Part shown: positions 8,467 through 16,002 of the stretch, one piece after another | Position numbering within the stretch: position 1 is the stretch's first letter | Layout: each line of letters begins with the position of its first letter | Assembly: GCA_947632025.1 (NCBI GenBank) | Contig: CANRNN010000007.1 | Location: forward strand, 62,001 to 126,000 | Origin: an uncultured Clostridia bacterium | GTDB lineage: Bacteria; Bacillota; Clostridia; Oscillospirales; Ruminococcaceae | Reading direction: 5' to 3' | DNA length: 64,000 nt | Program-made: the position numbers and the translations under genes | The notes under the pieces: generated by a model | What the model was told of the DNA's origin: nothing | Database searches by the model: none | The model's input: only the letters and a program-made list of their open reading frames with translations

Positions 8467-9903
8467 TTATTCTCCTGTAGCAATTTTTTCTTTTGTTGAG
8501 TTGTCAGGTGCGTCCTCATGCGGGAGCTTTCGCAAGGTCAGTATGGCTATTATTCCTATCATTACAGCACAAGTCGTCCAGATTATCGGCTCGGAGATAA
8601 CCACTCCGAAATAACCGCCTATCTCACTTATTGTGCCGCCCGCCGTGCCGTTATGCTCTTTTCCGCCTATAAGAGGTATCATCACAGCAACTGTAATTAT
8701 TTTCCAAACAAGCTCTATTACACTGCATATTATCGGAACCAGACTTTTTCCAAGACCTTGAAGCGAACTTCTCAGTCCTAAAAGAATGGTCAGGCAGAAA
8801 TAAAACGGCACGTTCCACTTCATATAAAGAAGTGCCGTCTGAAGTATTGCTGCTCCCTGAAGAGTGTCCGTACCGTCGATGATAAGACCGAGCAAAAAAC
8901 CTCCTGCTGTGAATATCACCACCACAGCCAAAGCAGCCCAGCAGAACATCACAGCAAGACCGTCGCGTATACCGCGGCGTATTCGGTTAAATTTCCCCGC
9001 TCCGCGGTTCTGCGAAACGTAAGTCACAAGCGCGGCACATACCGACGAAAAAGGCATGACCGTCAGACTGAAGATCTTCCGTGCCGCCGTATGGGCTGTG
9101 ACAATATCATCACCAAAGCCGTTTATACCGTTCTGAAGTATGACAGAGCCTATATCCACTATTGAATACATCAGCGCCATTCCGAGTCCCGCTCCGAGCA
9201 GCTTTAGCGATGTGGATCTTGTAAATACAAGGTCTTTTCTTCCGATAACAAGGAACGGTCGACGTTTTAAAAGGTACACAAGGCAGACCGCTGCAGAAAC
9301 AGCCTGTGCCGCGACCGTTGCAAGAGCCGCGCCGACTACTCCCATATGTAAGCCCGCCACAAGCAGCAAATCAAGCCCGATATTCAGAAAAGTAGAGATA
9401 ACGAGAATAACCAGCGGCACCACACTGTCGCCGACCGCACGGAGTATTCCCGCCTCAAAATTGTACAGAAGAGTCACAACAAGCCCCAGTGCCACTACAA
9501 ACAGATAGCTTCGGGCTTCGGAAAAAATATTCTCGGAAGTGTTCAATGCGTGCAAAAGGGGATCTATAAAAATCACCACTCCGAGAATTATAATTCCTGT
9601 AGCGATAGCCGAAAAAGTAAGCATACGGGCAATGGTACGGCGCATCTCCGCACGATCGCCTGAACCGAAATTCTCAGCTACAACTATCGCAAAACCTGTT
9701 ACCAGACCGTTTATCACACTGAAAAACAACGAAACCAGCGGAGCAGTAGCTCCCACAGCCGCTATTGAATCGTTTCCCAGATTCTTTCCTATTATAATTA
9801 TATCGGACAGACTGTAAAGCTGCTGAAAAAGATTGCCAAGCAGTATCGGCAGAGCGAAAAGGATTATAAGCTTTATCGGTCTGCCCCGCGTCAGATCTTT
9901 CAT
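8467..9903 (-). CDS. MATE family efflux transporter
   Basis: The 478-residue membrane protein has about 12 hydrophobic helices in two similar halves and the MATE N-terminal pattern LFALPILLGNLFQQLYSLSD. MATE proteins export cationic drugs or metabolites in exchange for sodium or protons. The substrate cannot be read from sequence. The ATG is preceded by GGAGGG, and a sigma-A promoter lies at 9934-9962. metH follows with a one-base gap, so translation is probably coupled; whether the transporter is functionally tied to methionine or B12 is unknown. Confidence 0.9.
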   Translation of the reverse strand: MKDLTRGRPIKLIILFALPILLGNLFQQLYSLSDIIIIGKNLGNDSIAAVGATAPLVSLFFSVINGLVTGFAIVVAENFGSGDRAEMRRTIARMLTFSAIATGIIILGVVIFIDPLLHALNTSENIFSEARSYLFVVALGLVVTLLYNFEAGILRAVGDSVVPLVILVISTFLNIGLDLLLVAGLHMGVVGAALATVAAQAVSAAVCLVYLLKRRPFLVIGRKDLVFTRSTSLKLLGAGLGMALMYSIVDIGSVILQNGINGFGDDIVTAHTAARKIFSLTVMPFSSVCAALVTYVSQNRGAGKFNRIRRGIRDGLAVMFCWAALAVVVIFTAGGFLLGLIIDGTDTLQGAAILQTALLYMKWNVPFYFCLTILLGLRSSLQGLGKSLVPIICSVIELVWKIITVAVMIPLIGGKEHNGTAGGTISEIGGYFGVVISEPIIWTTCAVMIGIIAILTLRKLPHEDAPDNSTKEKIATGE

Positions 9904-9933
9904 ATATATCCCTCCACAAAATATACATTATAT

Positions 9934-9962
9934 ATTTTAGCACATTCCTCATAAAATTTCAA
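9934..9962 (-). promoter_or_regulatory. Sigma-A promoter for the MATE-metH operon
   Basis: On the minus strand TTGAAA (9957-9962) and TAAAAT (9934-9939) are 17 bases apart. The leader is about 25-30 bases and holds no cobalamin or SAM riboswitch. Confidence 0.75.
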
Positions 9963-10000
9963 GGGAAATTTAAAAATCTTCCGTTTTTGTGCATTTGCCC

Positions 10001-10029
10001 TTGCATTTCGGAAATAAATGGTGTATAAT
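10001..10029 (+). promoter_or_regulatory. Sigma-A promoter for terD
   Basis: TTGCAT (10001-10006) and TATAAT (10024-10029) have a 17-base spacer and precede the terD start by about 40 bases. Confidence 0.8.
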
Positions 10030-10068
10030 AAAAGTGTAGAAAATTTTTCTGTCGGAGGTAACTAAAAA

Positions 10069-10659
10069 ATGTCAGTCAATCTTTCAAAAGGTCAAAAGGT
10101 CAACCTAACCAAGGGTAAAGCGGGGCTAAAAACCGTAATAATCGGTCTGGGGTGGGACGAAGCACCGAAAAAATTCTCACTTTTCAACAAGCAGGCGGAT
10201 ATCGACTGCGACGCTTCCGCTATCCTTATAACCGAAAGTACGGGAAAGCTTGCAAGTCCTATCGACGTGGTATACTATGGACAGCTCCAGCACAGGAGCG
10301 GCGCTGTCCGTCACCTCGGAGATAATCTTACGGGAGCAGGCGACGGCGACGATGAGCAGATAATCGTGGAGCTTACAAAAGTACCGGTGGATTATTCAAG
10401 GATAATTTTCACCGTGACTATCTATCAGGCAGTCGAGCGCAAACAGAATTTCGGTATGATAAAGAACGCATTTATCAGAGTTGTTGACGCGGATACCGGC
10501 GAGGAACTGTGCAAGTACAATCTCTCGGAAAATTATGAGGGCAAGACTGCTATGATCTTCGGCGAGGTATACCGTTATAATGGCGAGTGGAAATTCGGCG
10601 CTATCGGAGAGCCGACAAACGATAACGGCATCGGCGATATGGCTGAAAGATTCCGCTGA
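10069..10659 (+). CDS. TerD family calcium-binding stress protein
   Basis: The protein has 196 residues and matches the TerD/TerE family throughout: N-terminal NLSKGQKVNLTK, GLGWD, the acidic calcium-binding stretch DNLTGAGDGDDE near residue 84, and the C-terminal YNGEWKFGAIG. These cytoplasmic beta-sandwich proteins bind calcium and are tied to tellurite resistance, phage inhibition and general stress. Here it is a single copy with no terA, terB, terC or terZ neighbours, so a full tellurite module is not present. A GTCGGAGG site precedes the ATG. A 49-aa membrane-anchored protein follows in the same orientation before a terminator. Confidence 0.93.
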   Translation: MSVNLSKGQKVNLTKGKAGLKTVIIGLGWDEAPKKFSLFNKQADIDCDASAILITESTGKLASPIDVVYYGQLQHRSGAVRHLGDNLTGAGDGDDEQIIVELTKVPVDYSRIIFTVTIYQAVERKQNFGMIKNAFIRVVDADTGEELCKYNLSENYEGKTAMIFGEVYRYNGEWKFGAIGEPTNDNGIGDMAERFR

Positions 10660-10716
10660 TTTCGGCAGATTTTCCGCATTATGGTATTACACAAATTTTT
10701 TTAAGGAGGAATTTTT

Positions 10717-10866
10717 ATGACCAAGAAACTGGTTATCATTTCGGGAATAATCGCCCTTGCGGCTCTGGCAGCGGCAGCGGTGGCTTACATTCTTGTGGGA
10801 AAGACGAACCTTCTCGACAAGTGGGCTTTGGACGACTTTGACGAGGATTTTGACGACGAGATCTAA
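10717..10866 (+). CDS. 49-aa single-pass membrane miniprotein with acidic tail
   Basis: The reading frame begins with a strong AAGGAGG site and encodes MTKKLVIISGIIALAALA, a single hydrophobic helix of about 22 residues, followed by a tail of alternating Asp, Glu and Phe (DDFDEDFDDEI). The N-terminal lysines predict the tail outside or buried against the membrane, depending on topology. It lies 57 bases after terD and shares its terminator, so it is likely cotranscribed. No family is recognised. An acidic tail could bind calcium, as TerD does, but that is inference. Confidence 0.75.
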   Translation: MTKKLVIISGIIALAALAAAAVAYILVGKTNLLDKWALDDFDEDFDDEI

Positions 10867-10873
10867 AAAAATC

Positions 10874-10903
10874 GCGCCGTGGTCTTGTGACCACGGCGCT
10901 TTT
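10874..10903 (+). terminator. Intrinsic terminator of the terD operon
   Basis: GCGCCGTGGTC pairs perfectly over 11 bp with GACCACGGCGC around a TTGT loop, followed by TTTT. Confidence 0.93.
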
Positions 10904-10966
10904 GCCGAGGGTATGACGCTTTTATCCGACCGCGGACGGAAGGACAAACGCATTCTTTTCGCTCAA

Positions 10967-11119
10967 TCAGTTGCAGCCACAGCCGCAGCCGTTGTTAGAG
11001 TTGCCGCATCCGCATCCGCAGCCATTGTCGTTGTTAGAGTTGCCGCAGCAAGACGAGAGCAAGAGAATGAGAAGAATGATCCAGCAGCAGCTGTTGTTAC
11101 CCATGTTGAAACCACACAT
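10967..11119 (-). CDS. 50-aa cysteine/glycine-rich miniprotein with hydrophobic segment
   Basis: A perfect AAGGAGG site sits seven bases before the ATG at 11119. The product starts MCGFNMGNNSCCW, continues with a hydrophobic run (IILLILLL) that ends in SSC, and finishes with an Asn/Gly/Cys tail in which NGCGCGC occurs twice. Eleven of 50 residues are cysteine. LSSC resembles a lipobox, so a tiny lipoprotein is possible, but the N-terminus lacks basic residues. The tail could bind metal or form disulfides. It resembles in composition the small spore-associated Gly/Cys proteins of Firmicutes, without a clear match. A terminator at 11234-11265 lies between its likely promoter and its start. Confidence 0.75.
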   Translation of the reverse strand: MCGFNMGNNSCCWIILLILLLSSCCGNSNNDNGCGCGCGNSNNGCGCGCN

Positions 11120-11227
11120 AATAGTGCCTCCTTGAATGTATTCGTTGAAACCTTAGCTCCCCTGCGGAGCTTTCCGTTTCACAGTACATATTATGCGCGG
11201 AGATAAATTTGGTGACTGTTCATTCAG

Positions 11228-11305
11228 AAAGAAAAAACACCGCTCGGGGGAACGAGCGGCGTTTTCCGTATGATTGGAGGATTTTAGCTTTTTGTTTTTC
11301 TTTCT
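11228..11305 (-). ncRNA. Candidate short RNA or attenuated leader with a CCUCC motif
   Basis: A minus-strand promoter at 11312-11340 would start transcription near 11305, and a strong terminator ends near 11230, giving an RNA of about 75 nt. Its unstructured 5' half carries UCCUCC (opposite 11276-11281), complementary to ribosome-binding sites. It could act as a small regulatory RNA, or be the terminated form of the leader of the Cys-rich gene at 10967-11119. No expression evidence is available from sequence. Confidence 0.4.
11234..11265 (-). terminator. Terminator-like hairpin ahead of the Cys-rich gene
   Basis: Read on the minus strand, a CGCCGCTCG arm pairs with CGAGCGGTG (one A-C mismatch in an otherwise continuous 11-12 bp stem) and TTTTTT follows. 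It lies 115 bases upstream of the Cys-rich miniprotein start. Confidence 0.7.
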
Positions 11306-11311
11306 GAACTT

Positions 11312-11340
11312 ATTGTAGCACATTAAGTTTTAAATTTCAA
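11312..11340 (-). promoter_or_regulatory. Sigma-A promoter firing toward the Cys-rich gene
   Basis: On the minus strand TTGAAA (11335-11340) and TACAAT (11312-11317) are 17 bases apart. The GTAAC array at 11357-11413 lies directly upstream of the -35 element. Confidence 0.6.
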
Positions 11341-11356
11341 TAATTATTACAAAATT

Positions 11357-11413
11357 GTAACCTTTTTTTCGATTTTGTAACCTTTTTGTAACTATTTGTA
11401 ACCTTTTTGTAAC
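11357..11413. repeat. Five phased GTAAC direct repeats between divergent promoters
   Basis: TTGTAAC-type units start their GTAAC core at 11357, 11377, 11388, 11398 and 11409, that is at steps of 20, 11, 10 and 11 bases, or one to two helical turns. Such spacing is typical of OmpR/PhoB-family response-regulator sites. The array fills the gap between the minus-strand promoter at 11312 and the cysteine desulfurase start at 11547. The remaining 427-base gap (11120-11546) also holds an ATGAAAATAT direct repeat near 11431 and overlapping TATAAT elements at 11485-11496 that may be the -10 region for 11547. Confidence 0.6.
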
Positions 11414-11546
11414 CTTTTCGGGTAGTTTTATGAAAATATTATGAAAATATCAAAAAAAGTCTAGCCAAATCGCGTATGTTGTGTTATAATTATAATGTAT
11501 GGGATAAAAAATTACAAATATAAAATTTCATAATTATGGTGGTTAT

Positions 11547-12644
11547 ATGATATATCTGGACAATGCGGCAACGACAAAGCCGTGTGAGGAATGTATCTCG
11601 GCAATGAACGAGGTCATGCGGCAGGCTTTCGGAAACGCAAGTTCCCTGCACAAAATGGGAACAGCTTCCATAGAAATAATTTCACGGGCGAAAAGAACGC
11701 TGCTGTCTACGGTGACAGGCTCAAAAGCGATCTTCGATGGAGATGTTGTTTTCACGTCCGGAGCGACCGAAAGCAACAATACGGCTTTAAGGGGTATCAA
11801 TTTCCGAGGAAAGAAAATAGTCACGACGGCAATAGAACACCCCTCTGTCGCAAGGACTGCTGATGTTCTCGAAAAACAAGGCTTTGAAGTCATAAGGCTC
11901 GCTCCGAAAGACTACGAAAACTTCGAGGACGCAATTATCGGCTCTGTCGACAAGGATACGGCGCTTGTTTCCTGTATGGCAGTGAACAATGAAACGGGTT
12001 TTTCGATAGACATTCCGAAAATCTACAAGGAGATCAAGAAGAAAAATCCCGCCACGGTCGTTCATATCGACGCTGTACAGGGATTCCTGAAAGTGCCGCT
12101 GGACGGGGACCTGATAAGCGTTTCGGGGCATAAGATACACGCTGTGAAAGGAATAGGCGCTCTTTTCATTAAAAAGGGCGTGAATGTATCTCCCCTGCTT
12201 TTCGGCGGAGGTCAGCAGAAAAATCTTCGTTCGGGCACAGAACCGGTCGAGCTTATCGCGGGATTTGAAGCTGCGGTCAAAGCATATCACGGGACAGCGG
12301 AAAAATTCAACGAGCTTAAAGCCCGACTTTTGGACGGACTTTACGGACTTTCGGATATAGGGATTAACTCGAACGAAAAATGCGTTCCGAATATCGTGAA
12401 CTTCAGCGTGCGGGGGGTAAGGTCGGAAATTATGCTCCACTCGCTTGAAGAGGACGGAATATGCGTGTCGAGCGGGTCGGCATGTTCCAAAGGAAAAACA
12501 AGCAGCGTACCCGCTGCGTTCGGGATTTCCGACAAAGGCGCAGACTGTGCGGTGAGAGTTTCTTTCTGCGCCGAAAATACTGCCGAAGAAGTTGACAGGT
12601 TAATAAAGAAAATTTCGGAAACAATTGAAAGGGTACGAAGATAA
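11547..12644 (+). CDS. Cysteine desulfurase (NifS/IscS-like), partner of ThiI
   Basis: This PLP enzyme takes sulfur from cysteine and passes it on as a persulfide. The 365-residue protein starts with the class V signature YLDNAATT and has SVSGHKIHAVKG, where Lys binds PLP, and SSGSACSKGK with the mobile catalytic Cys. Length and motifs fit the NifZ/IscS-like enzymes that feed ThiI. crcB and thiI follow within 10 bases each, so sulfur transfer for 4-thiouridine in tRNA (and perhaps thiamine) is the likely job. No iscU or other Fe-S scaffold gene is adjacent. The ATG at 11547 follows a modest GGTGG site. Confidence 0.92.
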   Translation: MIYLDNAATTKPCEECISAMNEVMRQAFGNASSLHKMGTASIEIISRAKRTLLSTVTGSKAIFDGDVVFTSGATESNNTALRGINFRGKKIVTTAIEHPSVARTADVLEKQGFEVIRLAPKDYENFEDAIIGSVDKDTALVSCMAVNNETGFSIDIPKIYKEIKKKNPATVVHIDAVQGFLKVPLDGDLISVSGHKIHAVKGIGALFIKKGVNVSPLLFGGGQQKNLRSGTEPVELIAGFEAAVKAYHGTAEKFNELKARLLDGLYGLSDIGINSNEKCVPNIVNFSVRGVRSEIMLHSLEEDGICVSSGSACSKGKTSSVPAAFGISDKGADCAVRVSFCAENTAEEVDRLIKKISETIERVRR

Positions 12645-12646
12645 AA

Positions 12647-13012
12647 ATGAACATTCTGCTTGTAGGAGCCGGAGGCGCGGCGGGCGCTGTGCTGCGTTAC
12701 CTTATAAGCCTTATTCCGTATAAAGGAACATTTCCCGTGCTCACTTTGATAACAAATCTGCTGGGCGCGGTGTTTATCGGGTTTATAAGCGGGATCGCCG
12801 AAAAGAAACTTTCGCAGAATGAGGTGCTTTTCCTCAAAACGGGAGTATGCGGCGGATTTACAACGTTTTCAACATTTTCACTTGAAGCGTATGGTTTGTT
12901 AAGTACAGGAAGAACGGTGTCCGCGGCAGTCTACTCGGTTCTGAGTGTTGTATTGTGTGTTGCAGGTGTGTTTATCGGAACGTTTGCAGCGAAAAAATTT
13001 ATAAAGATATAA
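12647..13012 (+). CDS. crcB: Fluoride ion channel CrcB/FluC
   Basis: The 121-residue protein has four hydrophobic helices and the CrcB signatures GGAAGAVLRY near the N-terminus and GVCGGFTTFSTFS near residue 65, which line the fluoride pore. It acts as a dual-topology homodimer that lets fluoride leave the cell. It begins two bases after the cysteine desulfurase stop and lies nine bases before thiI, inside a sulfur-transfer operon. No fluoride riboswitch is visible upstream of the operon. Confidence 0.95.
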   Translation: MNILLVGAGGAAGAVLRYLISLIPYKGTFPVLTLITNLLGAVFIGFISGIAEKKLSQNEVLFLKTGVCGGFTTFSTFSLEAYGLLSTGRTVSAAVYSVLSVVLCVAGVFIGTFAAKKFIKI

Positions 13013-13021
13013 GGGGTCGGA

Positions 13022-14215
13022 ATGAAAGAAATAATTCTCGCAAAATACGGAGAAATAGCTCTTAAAGGGGATAACAGAAGCTCCTTTGAGGATATGCTGA
13101 CTAAAAACATAAAAAGGCGGCTGAAATATATCGGCGAGTTCTCGATTTCGAGAAAACAATCAACTATCTACATAGAGCCTGAAAACGGCGCGGATATTGA
13201 CGACGCGGTCGAGGCTCTCAAAAAGGTTTTCGGAATAGGCGCTGTGCAGAGGTGCGCGGTGTTCCCGAAGGATTTCAGCATTGTTGAAAAGAGCGTCGGG
13301 GAGTATCTTGACGGAGCGCTTTCGGGAGCGAAAACCTTCAAAGTCGAGGCGAAGCGTGCGGACAAGTCGTTTCCGATGACTTCGCCGCAGATACAACAGG
13401 CACTGGGCGACGCGGTGCTTGACGCGTTCCCGCAGCTTAAAGTGGACGTGCATGATCCGGAAATCACTGTAAGACTTGAGATCCGCGACAACGGCGCGTA
13501 TCTTTCGGCGGAACGAATAATCGGCGCGGGAGGTATGCCTGTCGGAAGCAGCGGAAAGGCTCTGCTGATGCTTTCAGGCGGCATAGATTCTCCTGTAGCG
13601 GGATATATGATGGCGAAGCGGGGACTTATTGTCGACTGTATACACTATGTAAGTCCGCCATACACCTCCGACAGAGCGCGTCTGAAAGTGGAAAAGCTCT
13701 GCGAGGAAATGACGGAATACTGTGGAGATATGCGGTTTTTCTGCGTGCCGTTCACGGAAATCCAAGAAAAGCTGCGTGACTATTGTCCGGAAGGACATTT
13801 TACAGTACTAATGCGCAGAATGATGGTGAAAATCGCGAACAAGGTCTGCGAACGAGAGGGCTACGGCGGGATAATCACGGGCGAAAGTCTGGCGCAGGTG
13901 GCTTCCCAGACGCTCCCTGCACTGTACTGTACGAACGCTGCGGCAGAGTTTCCCGTGTTCCGTCCCGTTATCGGAATGGATAAGATAGAGATATCCGAGA
14001 TAGCACGAAAAATCGGAACATTTGAAACCTCAATAATGCCTTATGAGGACTGCTGCACGGTATTCTCGCCAAAACATCCGCGCACCCGACCGAAGATCGA
14101 AGAGATCCTCGAAGCGGAAAAGGCTTATGATTTCGACGCTATGATAAATGAAGCAGTCGAAAAGACCGAAGTAAAGCGGTTTAAGTACGGCGAAAGGACG
14201 GTGTTCCTTGACTGA
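13022..14215 (+). CDS. thiI: tRNA 4-thiouridine synthase ThiI
   Basis: ThiI adenylates uridine 8 of tRNA and replaces its oxygen with sulfur delivered by a cysteine desulfurase. The 397-residue protein has the N-terminal ferredoxin-like region starting KYGEIALKG, a THUMP domain to about residue 165, and an adenylation domain whose PP-loop is SGGIDSPVAGY near residue 187. The C-terminal rhodanese domain of the Escherichia coli enzyme is absent, the usual short form in Firmicutes. Cys residues in EDCCTVFSP near residue 342 may take part in sulfur transfer. It shares an operon with its desulfurase. Confidence 0.95.
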   Translation: MKEIILAKYGEIALKGDNRSSFEDMLTKNIKRRLKYIGEFSISRKQSTIYIEPENGADIDDAVEALKKVFGIGAVQRCAVFPKDFSIVEKSVGEYLDGALSGAKTFKVEAKRADKSFPMTSPQIQQALGDAVLDAFPQLKVDVHDPEITVRLEIRDNGAYLSAERIIGAGGMPVGSSGKALLMLSGGIDSPVAGYMMAKRGLIVDCIHYVSPPYTSDRARLKVEKLCEEMTEYCGDMRFFCVPFTEIQEKLRDYCPEGHFTVLMRRMMVKIANKVCEREGYGGIITGESLAQVASQTLPALYCTNAAAEFPVFRPVIGMDKIEISEIARKIGTFETSIMPYEDCCTVFSPKHPRTRPKIEEILEAEKAYDFDAMINEAVEKTEVKRFKYGERTVFLD

Positions 14216-14745
14216 TGACTAATGTTGAGATCATAAGATCATTACAGCTTCACGCAAGGCTTAAGAAACTGGTGAAAATCTGCACGGAAAACAAACTTAG
14301 GCTTGCAACGGCGGAAAGCTGCACGGGCGGTATGATTTCGGAATGGATAACCGCAATTCCCGGCAGCAGCGCGGTTTTTGAATGCGGGATATGCTCGTAT
14401 TCTAACAGGATTAAACACGAGGTGCTGGGGGTGTCGGAGGAAACTCTCGAAAAGTTTTCCGAATACAGCAAAGAATGCGCCGAAGAAATGGCGCGGGGCG
14501 CGCTGAAAATTTCGGGTGCGGATATTGCGGTGTCGACGACGGGCGTTGCGGGTCCGTCGGGCGGTACAGAGGAAAATCCCGTCGGGACGGCGTATATTTG
14601 CGTGCGTACAAGGCAATTTGAGGTTACGAAAAAGCTTCTGTTCGAGGGGAGCAGACAGGAAATACGGTGCAGAGCGTCGCGGGAGGCTCTTAAAATGCTT
14701 TTTGCGACGATAGATAAATTAACACATAATTTAGGGGGAAAATAA
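14215..14745 (+). CDS. pncC: CinA C-terminal domain protein, nicotinamide-nucleotide amidohydrolase (PncC)
   Basis: The enzyme deamidates nicotinamide mononucleotide to nicotinate mononucleotide in NAD salvage. The 176-residue protein is a stand-alone CinA C-terminal domain: ATAESCTGGMISEWIT near residue 31, GICSYSNRIKHEVLGV, and STTGVAGPSGGTEENPVG. The N-terminal MoCF-like half of full CinA is missing. Its ATG overlaps the thiI stop (TGATG), so it is translationally coupled. The reaction is taken from the family. Confidence 0.9.
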   Translation: MTNVEIIRSLQLHARLKKLVKICTENKLRLATAESCTGGMISEWITAIPGSSAVFECGICSYSNRIKHEVLGVSEETLEKFSEYSKECAEEMARGALKISGADIAVSTTGVAGPSGGTEENPVGTAYICVRTRQFEVTKKLLFEGSRQEIRCRASREALKMLFATIDKLTHNLGGK

Positions 14746-14747
14746 TC

Positions 14748-15980
14748 ATGCCATCATACTTAGACGACAACAATTTTGACGAAAACGGAAACCTTAAGAA
14801 AAATACTTCGGGAAATAAAACTCCAAGCAAAAAGGACATCGCACTAGACAAATTCGATATGGCGGGGACTGCCGCTCCGAAAAAGAAAAAAACAGACAAG
14901 ATAAACGGCAGACCCAAAAACAGATTTGTCAGATTCGCAACGGCGGTTTTTCCGCAGGCAGACGATTCGGGAAGCGAAAAATTCCGAAAGGCTTTCCTGC
15001 TTATGGCGGTGGCGGTTCTTATTGGAGCTTTGCTGTTCCTGGGCTGGCAGATATTCAGTATGGCAAAGGGCGGAGAGCTTAACAATCAACTTGCGGAAAT
15101 AGCAGGCTCGCCGATAGATCAGAATCAGAACTATGTGCAGCCCGACAGACTTGCGAATCCCGACTACAACATAGCTTCGGGAGCAGGTACGGAAGAGCCC
15201 GAATACATCGACCTTACTCCCGTGGTAAACGAGCCTCTGAATATCAATTTCGACAAACTTAAGGCTATCAACCCCGACACACGCGCGTGGATAAAAATCA
15301 CGGGGACTATGGTCAATAATGTAGTCGTTCAGTCAACAAACAACGACTACTATCTCTCGCATGATTTTAACGGGAATCCCTCCATTTCCGGAACGGTATT
15401 TTCAAGCTACCTCAACACATGGGACGGCAACGACGACAATAAGATCCTTTTCGGGCATAATATGCAAAACGGAGAATTTTTCGCGTATGTGGCGCATTAC
15501 CTGCCCGATGATAAGAGCAGCGAGCCGCTTGCATTCTACAAGGTACACCCGACGGTAATGCTGGCGACTCCCGACGGCGGGAGCGCGACCTACAAGGTCT
15601 TTGCGGGAATGGTATGCAATACTCAGGAGGAATACGGCGAGGTATTTGATTATATCACAAAAACACACTTCGTTGACGCGGACGATTTCAACAACTATAT
15701 CATTGAAGTAATGGACAGGAGCTGGTTCTTTACCGATGTTGATTTGAAGTACGGCGACGAGCTTCTGACGCTTTCGACCTGCACGTTCCCGCTGGGGCGA
15801 CAGATAGAAACAAGATGGGTCGTTCTGGCAAGAAGAGTGCGTCCGGGCGAGAGCGAATATGTCGATACTTCCAAGGCTTACCGAAACTATCAAGCGAAAC
15901 TTTTTGACTACTATTATAAACAAATTCACGGCTCGTGGTCGGGGTCGGTGTGGGACAGATCGAAACTTTTGAGCTACTGA
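14748..15980 (+). CDS. Class B sortase 1, with long basic cytoplasmic N-terminus
   Basis: Sortases are membrane-bound transpeptidases that cleave a sorting motif and join proteins to the wall or to one another. This 410-residue protein has a Lys-rich cytoplasmic N-terminus (1-80), one membrane helix near 81-105 and an extracellular sortase B domain. Catalytic residues are His237 (FGHNM), Cys345 (TLSTC) and Arg356 (ETRWVV). ADTRAWI- and YYLSHDF-like class B signatures are present as DTRAWI and YYLSHDF. The region between 30 and 75 is unusually basic. It begins three bases after pncC with an AGGGGG site and is the first of three tandem paralogues. Confidence 0.92.
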   Translation: MPSYLDDNNFDENGNLKKNTSGNKTPSKKDIALDKFDMAGTAAPKKKKTDKINGRPKNRFVRFATAVFPQADDSGSEKFRKAFLLMAVAVLIGALLFLGWQIFSMAKGGELNNQLAEIAGSPIDQNQNYVQPDRLANPDYNIASGAGTEEPEYIDLTPVVNEPLNINFDKLKAINPDTRAWIKITGTMVNNVVVQSTNNDYYLSHDFNGNPSISGTVFSSYLNTWDGNDDNKILFGHNMQNGEFFAYVAHYLPDDKSSEPLAFYKVHPTVMLATPDGGSATYKVFAGMVCNTQEEYGEVFDYITKTHFVDADDFNNYIIEVMDRSWFFTDVDLKYGDELLTLSTCTFPLGRQIETRWVVLARRVRPGESEYVDTSKAYRNYQAKLFDYYYKQIHGSWSGSVWDRSKLLSY

Positions 15981-16002
15981 CAAAAAATACGGAGGGATCA
16001 TT

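Noticed and set aside
9904-9962. Possible cobalamin or SAM riboswitch ahead of the MATE-metH operon
   Set aside because: The mapped promoter leaves a leader of only 25-30 bases, far too short for either riboswitch.
11414-11546. Possible fluoride riboswitch, since crcB is in the operon
   Set aside because: No GGNGAUGG-type conserved core or pseudoknot arms could be found.
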